From: Nipponacmea schrenckii
Taxonomy: Eukaryota > Mollusca > Gastropoda > Lottiidae
NCBI GenBank assembly: GCA_030562195.1
Contig: CM060203.1
Span: 1,068,208-1,132,207 of the forward strand
Length of the DNA: 64,000 nucleotides
Direction: 5' to 3'
Numbering within the stretch: position 1 is the stretch's first letter; the number at the start of each line of letters is the position of its first letter. Positions 49,215-60,574 of the stretch are shown here, one piece after another. Below the pieces are notes generated by a model, which made no database searches, was not told where the DNA came from, and saw only the letters and a program-made list of their open reading frames with translations. The position numbers and the translations under genes are program-made.

Positions 49215-52200
49215 TTTTTTATCAGTGTACATATTTTCTTTTTTATACATTTTGATTGCTATAGTATTAATGTTTGGAAACATTTCCAGATTTGACTGCA
49301 GTAACGACACAACAACCAGACAAGACATGGGCAGTGAGAATTGAGAGATATAGGAGGACGGAAGGAACTGGGCGATATAAAGGTAATATATTCTAAAGGA
49401 CACCGTGAAGGAGATGAATCCAAGTTTAAGTGCAAACTGACTGATATCTTTGTTATTTGCTCACTTCTCTCATTAGACTATTCCCATTAGCATAGTGGCC
49501 ATTACTATCACATCATTTCTAGAGTCGGCAAGTTACCAATAATACCCTAGAGCTCGATAATGAACTAATAAACCATAGGAAATTGTCGATATGGTAATAT
49601 TAGGTTATTTATTCATGAAGCCAGCATCGTTAAGATAACATACAGTAACATTATTTTAGTTTAACTAAATGGTCAGTAGTCAATGGACACTTATAGACGT
49701 GAATATTAGATGAAATTTATGATATTCGTTGATATTGGTTCTCGGAATGGTTATAAAACCATATAAAACGTAACTACTCTTATCTAATGGCATTGTTCAG
49801 TAAATCATGGTATTTCTCGGGCATTCAAAGAAGATACCTTTTAAATATGTTTTTATATAGTAGCTTTATCAGATTGTGTGAACAGTACGGTCATATTCCA
49901 GGACTTCGGACGCAGCCACTGACTCTTTCATAATCATATATACTATCCGGTCTAAAATTGTTATTGAGCACTTTTCGTTTATCAGTTGTAGGCCGATATG
50001 GTGTTGTGGTCCAACGTTTATGCTCCAAATTTGTCTATTTAAGATGAAAAATGCTACGAGATAGACAATGAGAGAACATTAAATCGTCATTAGTATGAAT
50101 CCGTTTTGATGACAGATCTTTCAATTGATGGTTTAATGTGCTGATTGTGAACACATGAACAAGTATAGATTTCGCCATATCCCATGCTTTGTTCAGTAAG
50201 GTGAAGTTGGGTTGCCATGTATTTCTTCAAGGATTACCACGGCAGAGAGGAAATTAACTTCAGTGTGAACAATACCTTCAAAGATAAGCACTTGCAAGGC
50301 AGCGATACATTCACTTTAGCGTGAGTGTCGAGTATTCAGGATAACCACTATTATATTGATTTTGATGACAATTCAAGCGAAGGATATGCAAGGTTCTTTG
50401 AAGCCCTTTGAAGACCGGTTCAGTCTTACATTATACAAGACTGGATATTCATTCCTACATTTCAATCAATCAAACTTTCTCCAATAAACACCGGATTGAC
50501 GGTCGTGTCAATTTATCGGTCAGGTTTCTCCCAACAGTTTCAATTTACTCTTTGACTTTTCATATTGGTTTTGTCGAGATCAAAGCTTAAGCCAAGTTGA
50601 TCCTCAGACCGATTGCATACCAGTTGAGATTAGTCTGTTTTATATACAGCTTCAGTTATTGCGTGTCGTCTTGTTACTAAATATCTTACTCTAAGATGTC
50701 TTGAGAATCACTGTTAAACAAAGAAAAGAATGGAGTATTACACCTTTCTGTTTAAATCGAGCTAGTATCTAATAGACGCTTTGCGTGTACCTCCCCTTTC
50801 TAGGAGACATGAAATTCATGCAGGCCATACACCGGACAAATAGCTCTGAACCTTTGGACTAGTCTGTTAATTGAATGGGTTCTGTACGGTACAAATTGAT
50901 TATTTGTTGTCTTGATTGACATGTATTTAGAACTGCAGTGTATTAAATCTATTATACAATGACAGCTAATTAGCAGGCATTTTGACGAGGTTAAAAGTTA
51001 CTGGCGATGGTACTGGGGCCACATGAGAAACGTCCTCCATCGTGCTGTTTGTATATAATACTATAATTATGAAAAGTCCATGGTAGGGAACGGGGTGTTG
51101 TATCTATATTTATTTCGTTTAGTTTCGAGGACAATATTTCTTACCTATGAAGACAGTAAACGAATAAAACAGAAAAATAGAGTTTAACATCCCACAATTT
51201 GTACTTAATTGTTTAAAAGACAGTATTTGTAAACAGGCAATTACATGGAGTTTAAGTCTTACTGTACTTATAACGTTCGAATTATCATGAAAAAGTATAT
51301 GTGCACACCAGTAAAATCGACAATGAATTGAATTGTCTGTTTTGTCTAACTGTACAGTTCATAGAAAGAAAAGTCCATTTTCCTGGATTTATATAAAAAA
51401 AATTAACATTTTTTTAAGAGCTAGAAAGTGTGGATATGAATAATTTGTGTCTCTACGCTTTCTTTGTCAACTTCCGGTTATCTGGTGAATCATTGTTATT
51501 TGTGTCGTCCTAAAAAAAATGTCACTCTGACCTTATCTAATGGCCAGGACTAGTGTGATAGCCTCGATTAAACGCCATTTATAATTTTACGGCGAATAGA
51601 ATTTTATTTTCCGACAAACACGAATAAAACGCAAGAAAAACTCCTAAAAAATGGACAAAGGCTTATTTGCGGGCAAAATCAGACAAAGGGGTTTCAAACT
51701 TCAAAAAAATATATTGGTTGTGCTAATTCGAAATATTTAAAAGGGTTACCTTTGTCTTTAAAACAATTCAAATTTCCCTTGGGGAATCCAAAATATGGTT
51801 TGAGACAATAGAATGCCGAAGAAATTACGAACCTCCCTTCCGCTAATTTGGAAAACGGTTCGTCTTGAATCAAAATTATCTTCCCGTCGTGCAATAGCGG
51901 TCATCTATATAAATTTGACTAACGTTTTTAATTTCCAAAAATTTTAGACTTTGTCAACCAGGAAAAACACAATTATTTAGACAGAATAGACTACCTGTAC
52001 AAATTGTAAAAAGATGATACAGTAAAATTTTCATGTTTACTATATATTAGCAGGGTTAATTCGCGATTTTATAAGACGTAAATATTTTCTGAGGAATGAA
52101 TTTAAATTTTTAACCAAAAGGCCCAAAAGACTGGATTAAAAATCAAGCCTGGGCCCCTTTAAAGTTACAAATTCTACAAAAGTCGCTATTAACCTGCGAC

Positions 52201-52745
52201 ATATCAGACAATAGTGCGTTTTCAAACTTTCCAAATATGGGGCCTTCTCAACCAAGTGAAACAAACATTACCGATTATCTGATTCAGAATATATTTATTT
52301 TAAATATTTGTATAAAAGCGATTATACAGTAACAATTATACATCATGTTATACTATATCATTCCCAGCAGACGGTCTAAATTCGCGCCATATTTGATAAT
52401 GACGTAACTATATTTCTGCTGTCACAGGAATGAATAATATTTGTAAACGTCTAATTTATCATGTCAGAAAGACTGGGATTAGAAAATGGAAATTGACTGG
52501 AATCCAGGGAGAAAATATGTTGTAAATTATGGGCTGTATTGGGATAATTATAGGGTTTTACTGTTCAATGAAAACTGGTTATTATTGTCAGCTTTTAGAA
52601 TGATTTATTATACATGCACTTGCTTATTATCTTTGCAAGATCTGCCAGTTGGGACATGAACGGTAGGGGGGGGGGGGGAGTCGAGTTGTTAGAGGTGGAG
52701 TTGTTATTGGACACATCTATTTAGTGTAGAAATATCTTTCAAGTT
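49215..52745. other. Intergenic, one small coding-like segment
   Basis: A 35-codon ATG-started frame at 50217-50324 overlaps a good donor-like site (see findings). Nothing else was recognised except a poly-G run at about 52667. Confidence 0.4.
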
Positions 52746-52750
52746 TAAGA

Positions 52751-53205
52751 AGCCGCGGTTGCTCAGTGGGTTAGACACTTGTTCGCTAACATGAAGGTCC
52801 AGGTTTCAATACCGGCAAAGGTCGAAATGTACTTTCGGATTTTTCAGCCCGGTTTCTCCTGTCAGCGATGCAGGTCGGAGGGACTGACATGGGAAGAACT
52901 TCTAGTCGATCGGATGGGACAATAACCGAGGCCCTGTTTGCTACAGGCTGTGCAGGTTAAAGATCCCTGGACAGTTGGAAATCGCAAAAAGAGTAGGCGA
53001 ATGTCGCTGTCCTGGCAACATCTCTCTCAAAAATAAAACAAAACAAAGCGTAATAGCGGAGTATCAAACCCACTGAAGGTGTAATTATTTACCAGGTTGT
53101 ATTTTCATGACATGTAACAGTATGGCCTATTCAATGTACTTTTACCGTTTTCATTAGCCCATAAGGCGCAGCGGAATAGAACGTAAAACTCCATCCATTT
53201 CATTT
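52751..53205 (+). mobile_element. Full-length tRNA-derived SINE (reference copy)
   Basis: The tRNA-like head has an A-box (GTTGCTCAGTGGGTTAGA, about 52758) and a B-box (AGGTTTCAATACC, about 52801). Family blocks follow in order: TTTCGGATTTTTCAGCCC, CAGCGATGCAGGTCGGAGGG, CCTGTTTGCTACAGGCTGTG, AAAGATCCCTGGACAGTTGG and CTGTCCTGGCAACATCTCTC. An A-rich stretch, a tail module (AGCGGAGTATCAAACCCACT ... ACCAGGTTGTATTT) and a final ATTAGCCCATAAGGCGCAG..ACGTAAAACT complete it. This is the most complete of at least six copies or fragments here. Confidence 0.85.
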
Positions 53206-53209
53206 TCTT

Positions 53210-54115
53210 TCAAAATTGAGAATTTAAAGGCAAAAGTATCATAAGCGCAGTTGTTACTCTAAAGATTAATTGACAAATACAATTGTTATGAAATTGTTAA
53301 AAATAAAGTGGATGCAAAAGCCTTTGTATTTCAACTGTACACCGCCATGGACGTTTACCCAGTGAGTTAACTGACTGTTCTTACTACCAAGATTATAATC
53401 TAGCACCATTTCTAACTTGTGTTCGGTGGAATGTTTATCCGAAAGGCATGTCGGCAGCGTCCGGCCTCCTGCTATTCAGCAACGTGCAGAATGACAATGA
53501 AATTATCGTGCAGAGAAAATTGAATAATACATTAAGGTGGTTCATCTTAATCTTAACGAAAACACTTTAACAGAATTTCAAAGAATTTCTTACAATAAAT
53601 AATAGGTGCTTTTGTTTTCGGAGACAACTGACTCCAAATTTCATTATATATACACACAAATGTGTTAGAGAATCGTCAATTATGCTTCACAGACTAAGAT
53701 TAAAATATAAATTTTTGATTTTGTAGATTTTAGTTTGACTCTACATGCCATCCACGATCGAACACAAATTATTATGCGTCTGAGTGAAATTATTTTAGCC
53801 ATGCTCAGTTCACTTAATATTTTAAACTGAAAACTAGAACAATTTTCAAATTAGTCTAGTCATAATCCATTATCTGATACATGATTCACAATAATATACA
53901 TAATTATAATCTAATATTTCCTAAATTCTACAGAATCACTTCATTGTGAAATTATTCATAATTAAACTCATAGAAGTTTATTATAAGTCTCTAATAGTTG
54001 TCATTTTACAAGAATATATATAAGTGCAAAGCAAATCGAATTTGTGATTTAAATATTGATCTAAATGGAATGTTGCGAAAAGATATTATTGTTTCAAAAT
54101 TTGTATCGGATATAA
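53210..54115. other. Intergenic, no gene seen
   Basis: AT-rich; nothing was recognised. Confidence 0.5.
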
Positions 54116-54254
54116 CTAAATTATATCTCCTAAATCTGTAGATACATCTAGGTCGACACAGGTTTATATCCTCGTATCTCTAAATACATCTAATTCGACA
54201 TACCTTATATCTGTGATATATTAAGATCCGTCTACGACGCTCCATCTATCCAAA

Positions 54255-55480
54255 GACAATTACTGACAGAGGTTATATCCTCGTCTCCTATAGATACAAC
54301 TAGGTGTAGGTCGACAGAGGTTATATCCTCGTCTTCAATAGATACAACTAGGTTGACAGAGGTTATATCCTCGTCTTCTATACGTACAACTAGGTTGAGG
54401 GAGGTTATATCCTCGTCATATACAGATACAACGAGGTTAACAGAGGTTATATCCTCGTCTTCTTTAGATACAACTAGGTCTAGGTCGACAGAGGTTATAT
54501 CCTCGTCTTTTATAGGTACAACTAGGTTGACAGGGATTATATCCTCGTCTTCTATAGATACAACTAGGTTGAGGGAGTTTATATCCTCGATTTCTATAGA
54601 TACAGCTAGGTTGAGGGAGGTTATATCCTCGTCTTCTATAGATACATCTAGGTTGAGGAATGTTATAGCCTAGTCTTCTATATATACAACTAGGTTGAGG
54701 GAGATTATATCCTCGTCTTCTATAGATACAACTAGGTTGAGGGAGGTTATATCCTCGTCTTCTATAGATACAACTGGGTTGAGGGAGAGTTTATATCCTT
54801 GTTATCTATAGATACAATTAGGTTGGGGAAGGTTATATCCTCGTCTTCTAGAATACAACTAGGTTGAGGGAGGTTTTATCCTCGTCTTCTATAGATACAA
54901 CTAGGTTAGTGGAGGTTATATCCTCGTCTTCTATAGGTACAACTAGGTTGAGGGAGGTTATATCCTCGTCTTCTATAAGTACAACTATGTTGAAGTAGGT
55001 AATATTGCCTTCTATAGATACAACTAGGTCGACAGAGGTTATATCCTAGTCATCTACAGGTACAACTATGTTGACATGGGTAATATTGCCTTCTATAGAT
55101 ACAACTAGGTCGACAGAGGTTATATCCTTGTCATTTATAGGTACAACTATGTTGACGTTGGTCATATTGCCTTCTATAGATACAACTAGGTCGAAAGAGG
55201 TTATATCCTCGTCTTCTATAGATACAACTAGGTTAGCGGGGGTTATATCCTCGTCTTATATAGATACAACTAGGTTAGCGGGGGTTATATCCGCGTCTTC
55301 TATAGATACAACTAGGTTGAGGGAGTTTATATCCTCGTCTTCTATAGATACAACTAGGTTGAGGGAGTTTATATCCTCGTCTTCTATAGGTACAACTAGG
55401 TTGAGGGAGGTTATATTCTCGTCTTCTATAGATACAACTAGGTTAGCGGGGTTTATATCCGCGTCTTCTATAGATATAGC
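54255..55480 (+). repeat. 42-bp minisatellite, about 28 copies
   Basis: The unit is GAGGTTATATCCTCGTCTTC, TATAGATACAACTAGGTTGA, GG (42 bp). Copies carry CTAGGTCGACAGAGG or TTAGCGGGGG variants, and a subset near 55000-55190 has GTAATATTGCC in place of the TATATCCTCG core. Decayed copies extend the array to about 54120 and 55650. The 14-codon period leaves open frames rich in Ser/Ile/Thr that are not supported as genes. Confidence 0.94.
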
Positions 55481-55764
55481 TGTATCGATATACGAATAAT
55501 CATTATAATACAGCCAGGTTTTATCTTCAATATCTACGGTTACAACGTGGTCGACATACGTTATATCCCCGATATTTTAGATTCATCTAAGTCGATAAAA
55601 ACTGTATCTGTATACATCTAGGTTGATAGAGGTTAATATCCGCGTAGAGTAAAAATCGTCGTTATCTTTATGATCAAATATTGTTAGAGTGGTGTGGCGT
55701 ATCCTATACAATATGAAAAATGAAAGTTCTTGGTTCATTAATAGATTTATTTGTACTTTTGAAT

Positions 55765-56445
55765 ATGTAATAATAATAATAATAATAATAAACTCTTTAT
55801 TTTACATGGGTCAGAATTAGGCCCAATACACAAGGACATGGTCCTGTCTCACATTCAGCCCATTGAGTTAAACGTGATTAGGAAAATTAAAAAAAAGATA
55901 TAAAACTAAAAAAACAAAATAAAATAAGTAAATATCTTCCCGGTCTAAATTAACTTATTGAAGTACATGTGTATCAAATGGACAGATATATGTTACGGCG
56001 ATCAAGTACATGACCACAAAATAAATATACAATACTCCACGTACAATTTGTTTAAAAATACACAAGTACATGTACATTAAATGGATATATTTTCAACCTA
56101 CAATTTGTTTATAAAATGGATGTAATATATAGTTCCCGCGGCCATGCACACGACCGCAAAAAATCACGTATTATTTCAACGTACAATTTATTTTCAAAAC
56201 ACAAGTACATGTGTAAATAATGGACAGATTTATCTTCCGGCGATCAAGTACATGACAGCAAAAACCATATATCATTTCAATGTACAATTAGTTTTAAAAT
56301 ACACAAGTACATGTGTATAAAATGGACAGATTCATCATTCTGCGATCAAGTACATGACCACAAAAACCAAGGAATAGACAAGTACATCTGCATGAGACGA
56401 TCAGACATCAAACATACATATAAAAAAAAAAAAAAAAAAAAAAGA
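55765..56445 (-). mobile_element. Retroposon-like 3' end with (ATT)n tail and about 120-bp internal repeats
   Basis: Read on the - strand, the sequence ends with TGGGCTGAATGTGAGACAGG ... ACCCATGTAAAATAAAGAG and then (TTA/ATT) repeats (55767-55792), as expected of a microsatellite-tailed non-LTR retroposon 3' end. Upstream on that strand are four or so diverged copies of an about 120-bp unit containing CATGTACTTGATCGCCG, TCTGTCCATTT and ACATGTACTTGTGTATTTTA. A 22-base A run on the + strand (about 56422-56443) lies at the other side. No reverse transcriptase frame is visible, so the element is non-autonomous or severely truncated. The class is an inference. Confidence 0.45.
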
Positions 56446-56877
56446 ATTGCCAAAGCGTCAGTGCATGTGCTGCGAGCGGGCTACCCAACCCTACTCCATT
56501 TTATGTTCTTATTTTCTATGGAGGGGGAGGTAGGATTTGTCCATGCTCAAGACCAGCTTTAAGGATGTTTACTCATCCCCCGACAGTAATAATTTAGATT
56601 ATCAAAATGGTTCAAGTTAGGCCAAAATAGAATTGTTGGTGGTGATATACCTGTGCGAAAGGAAAAATAAAACTAATAAATTACTTAAATCATTAAATCA
56701 TGGAGAAACACAATTGTTAAGATAGCCATCAGCAAGTAAGCCTATAGTTGGTGAAAAGAATACCCGTGTAACAGGAAGTATGCTTATGTTAATGAAAGAT
56801 TACCAAGAATCATCCTTCGAAAAGCCTTAAAATCTGATGCTGATCTGTCATCAGTTCAATCCATTAAAGTACATTGG

Positions 56878-57050
56878 AATGAAATGAATGGAGTTTTACC
56901 TCCTACTCTTCTGCACCTTGAAGCTAATGAAGACGGTTAAAGTACACTGAATAGGCCATGTTGTTATAATTTTAAATACAACCTGGTAAACCATTACACC
57001 TTCTTGTGGGTTTGATACTCCGACATAACGCTTTGTTTTATTTTATTTAT
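56878..57050 (-). mobile_element. 3' part of tRNA-derived SINE
   Basis: It is the complement of the SINE tail module: ACGTAAAACT-type end, CGTCTTCATTAGC, AAATACAACCTGGTAA, and TGGGTTTGATACTCCG followed by CGCTTTGTTTTATTTT. It aligns with 53025-53205 and lacks the head and central blocks. Confidence 0.75.
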
Positions 57051-57054
57051 TTAC

Positions 57055-58440
57055 ATAAAGTAAACGATTGATAAGACGGTATCCCGCGGGGCGAGTCTGG
57101 CAATTGTGCTATAGTATCTAATAGAAAGCATTACATCCGTTTGATATGAAACTCTAGCTAAGCGATTGATTCATAAAATATGTTATGTATAAAGAGTACG
57201 CTATGATAATGTAGAGCAAAAACCATTAATATTTTCAATGTTAAAATACTCCTCAATAGAATATGTAGAGCGATATAGAAATATTAAAACAGAACCTGAA
57301 ACGTGCTGTTACACATGTAAGGCGATGTTCAGACAACATTACAGTATCTCATTGAAGATACATTGAGATAGTTGAATAAGAGGATACAAAAATGAAGCTT
57401 ACCTCGACTTATTGTTTATTTCAGATTAGACATTACTCCAGTTCACGTCCGTTAAATATATGATTAAATATCTTATCCTCGTACGAAAATATTTTAGGAT
57501 GTACAGTCTATCGATATTTCAAACCAACTAAGCCTATGGAAGGCTTGATTGTTATTATACAGTTGATATTACGGTTTACATGTGAATCACGCAATAATAA
57601 GCGAACGGTGTGACCTACTCCTCACACGACAAGCTTCCAGTGTCAGTAGACAGAATGGAATTCTTCTACATCTCTTAGTCACGATGTGCTAGATGCTATC
57701 GCATTAAATAGATCTGAAAACTTCAGTTTGCATGTAAAATCTTAAGAAATCAGATCTTGACCGTTATTGAGTCTGATTTAAAAGAGAATGATGTGCATAG
57801 AAATTACGTGGACACTAAGTTATTTAACCCCGGCCCAGGTTGGTAGAATATGGTAGTTAATGAATTTTATTTAGTTCAATGCAACGGAAACCAATTAAAT
57901 GCCATTGTTTATCTTCGATTTTCGGTTTTGTCAGGTCAACTCTGACCAAGAGTGTTATTCCACTAAGCAACTGGCCTTATCCTTGTACTCGGATGATTTC
58001 GACTATACCCAGCCAAGCAATACATGTGCATATCCTACAAATTCTTCTTATTTCACATAGATACAGCGATACAAGATATCTCCAAATGTTAGCAGTCTCA
58101 AAACAAACAACAGTGGTCGAGTTGGGTCGACGGTAAATTTTCTACCATTGCGCATTGCATGTCATTATTCAATCAATAACACATTATATCATCTCAATTC
58201 CATTAAAACCAGAATCGTCAACTGGAGCGTGAACCTGTATATGAATGAAGGTGCGAAAGTCTATATTAGGAGCTAGGAACGGTAACCGGGTGTTTTTCCC
58301 CCGGCATCCCATATTGGACTTAGCCCAGTAAAACATTTTAGGCTAATGATTGTATGATTTAGTCCGTGCTATCTTTGAATTTTTGCATGCCTATTTTTGA
58401 CTAATTTTTGGTTTAGATTTGAAATTTGATGTCGGAAATT
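57055..58440. other. Intergenic, no gene seen
   Basis: An 85-codon ATG frame at 57879-58136 shows no domain and is within chance length. Nothing else was recognised. Confidence 0.45.
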
Positions 58441-58449
58441 GCATTTTCT

Positions 58450-58570
58450 TTCAGAATTTCTGAGATAATGAGAAATTTTATCGGCGGAAGGTTCTTTCTA
58501 AAAATAGTGGTTTTGTGTGCAGTGACAGCAGCGGGTGTTGATAAAATGTTTACTTTTTCATTTTTGACTA
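58450..58570 (+). repeat. Dispersed repeat, copy with open signal-peptide-like frame
   Basis: It matches 36065-36195 in direct orientation. In this copy an ATG at about 58468 opens MRNFIGGRFFLKIVVLCAVT followed by AAG, which has the basic-hydrophobic-small layout of a signal peptide. No downstream exon was identified, so this may be coincidence inside a repeat. Confidence 0.45.
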
Positions 58571-59047
58571 GTTGTTTTTTAGGTCAAGCTATTTTGAATT
58601 TTTGTACAGAAACCAAGTATTGACTAGGCTTTCATGTGACATATTAGAAAGTTTTCAACGAGATTTCTAAAATATGTTATAGAATTTTGAATATCGTGAT
58701 TTAACATTGAAACAGATGGCAAATGAATTGGACGCCCGAGTCCTGTATTTAACTAGGAACATGACTGACATTTTTACATTCCATTTTCTACTGAAAAAAT
58801 TGTTAGAGATGACAATTGAATTACCTGTTCCTGTGCAAATACTTAACTAGAAGAATCGTTGTTATTCTACCATGTTTATATTGTTTTTAAAAGTAGTGCA
58901 TGTTGATGGTTTTACTACTACCATGTAAGGTACACAATTCTTGTATATTATGTATAATTCAGACCACAAACATTTATTCATAAAAGTGAATACTTTGACT
59001 TAATTTTCGTCTTCAAATCCTACTAAATTTGATGTTAACTTAAATTT

Positions 59048-59165
59048 TGCTGGGGGATCACAATTTTGCTGTGGGATCACAATTTTGCTGGGGTTGCTGG
59101 GGGATCACAATTTTGCTGGGGGGATCACAATTTTGCTAGGGGGATCACACTTTTGCTGGGGTGAT
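59048..59165 (+). repeat. About 20-bp minisatellite, 6 copies
   Basis: The unit is TTTTGCTGGGGGATCACAA with small changes (TTGCTGTGGG, TTGCTAGGGG). It lies just left of the inverted-repeat element at 59179-59712. Confidence 0.88.
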
Positions 59166-59178
59166 CAAAACGATTGTA

Positions 59179-59712
59179 CATATATACATGATCCAACCGT
59201 TGCTTTCACAATCCCAGATTCATTAGAGACCAATAATCTCCCTTAGCAAACCATACGTCACTAATAAATGTATCCAATCACTGATCTCGTAACATTTGGA
59301 CTAATTCAAAATGGCAGCCTCCATTGAATCATTGTTTTCATTAATTTAAAAGAAGTTTTCTATCGAATGTCAGAGGGAAAGCCAGAAAAAATCACCTGCC
59401 AAAATTGCCGGAGAAAATATCAGCCGTCACTTTTTTATACGGATCACTCCACTACATACTCGGCAAAAGCTTACACGGTCAGCCATTTTTTTCATAAAAC
59501 GGCCTTGATCTTGTTGATTCGATTATCCCAGAATAAAACTGTAACTAAAGATCTTACGTCTGGTCAATCAAACGTTTTCCCGCAATAGCTTGTTACAAGG
59601 TTCGGCAAAAGTTGATTTCACAATCCCAGGTTCTCGTCATTAATTTTGACTGGTCGAGAATTTACAAGGAATCTGGGATTTTGAAAGCAACGGTTAGTTC
59701 ATATATATATAT
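59179..59712. mobile_element. Inverted-repeat (MITE-like) element enclosing a short CxxC frame
   Basis: CCAACCGTTGCTTTCACAAT + CCCAGATTC (59193-59221) is inverted with few mismatches at 59669-59697. Similarity continues outward into TATATA-rich ends on both sides. A partial third copy (CACAATCCCAGGTTCTCG) lies at about 59618-59635, so a nested hairpin is possible. Inside, an ATG at 59367 opens a 73-codon frame beginning MSEGKPEKITCQNCRRKYQP. Its CxxC pair recalls a zinc knuckle but no family is recognised. Confidence 0.6.
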
Positions 59713-60570
59713 CCAAACGTTGCTTTGGGAGCATGGCGTTTCTCAGATCCTATGGCAGATGAATATGTCAGTAAGACTAGGTAAATGGTTCACTGGAATC
59801 CGACTACCTTGTCAAACTTTTATTTTGATCCATTCTTTGATCATTTTATACATTTTATATAGTTTCTTGCATATATGGTGAGATGAGAGAAGTCATAGGC
59901 ATAATTCCGTCATTTTAGTCAATCCATTCGGTGAGAATTATTTTGTCTAGTCAGCATTTGTCTAGCGACTCTGGACCTGTTGGAATGGGCACATAAAACA
60001 ATTTATGACAACAAATACTTTTCCTAACCAGGCTCATTATGGATTTTATCGCGAAGGTAACAGGGCTTACATACGGATCATTGATGGGGTGATGAACTCA
60101 GCGACGGAGTGACGGAAGTGACTGATGTACTGACATGTGAAATGGCCCTCAAAATTGAAAGGGGTATCACAGTAAATAATGAACCATCACGATTTTAATA
60201 AATATACACAGAATAATCAGAGTTTCCCTCTTTATACTCATTGAACATAGGTATACCTGGAAGTCAGTTTCTTCGACTTTGCTTGCCAGTTAGAAGTGGG
60301 CTTTCGAGTAATCAGCTCTTCGGTCTTAATATACGGATGGAATATCAGCATCAGTTAGGTTTATGGCCGATCATGAAATGTTATTTTTTGTAGTTTGTAG
60401 TTGTTTCTAACCATTTTCATTATGAACAAGAGCAAAGTTTGGCAAAACATTGACTTCTTTACAAAACTAAACCATAAACACATTACCGATATACATTACC
60501 CCTTTACTGTTTTGTTGTACCGAGTAGGGCTCAGGTCCTAGAATTACATATTGTGTTTTAAATATTTAAC
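59713..60570. other. Intergenic, 3' flank of the - strand transporter-like gene
   Basis: No gene was recognised. The 3' UTR and poly(A) site of the gene ending at 60575 are expected here but were not determined. Confidence 0.4.
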
Positions 60571-60574
60571 CCCT

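Noticed and set aside
52751..52825. tRNA gene
   Set aside because: The A and B boxes are present, but the segment is the head of a SINE with several sister copies and lacks a credible acceptor stem.
54353..55499. Ser/Ile/Thr-rich frames of 106 and 143 codons
   Set aside because: Created by the 42-bp minisatellite; adjacent diverged copies carry stops and indels.
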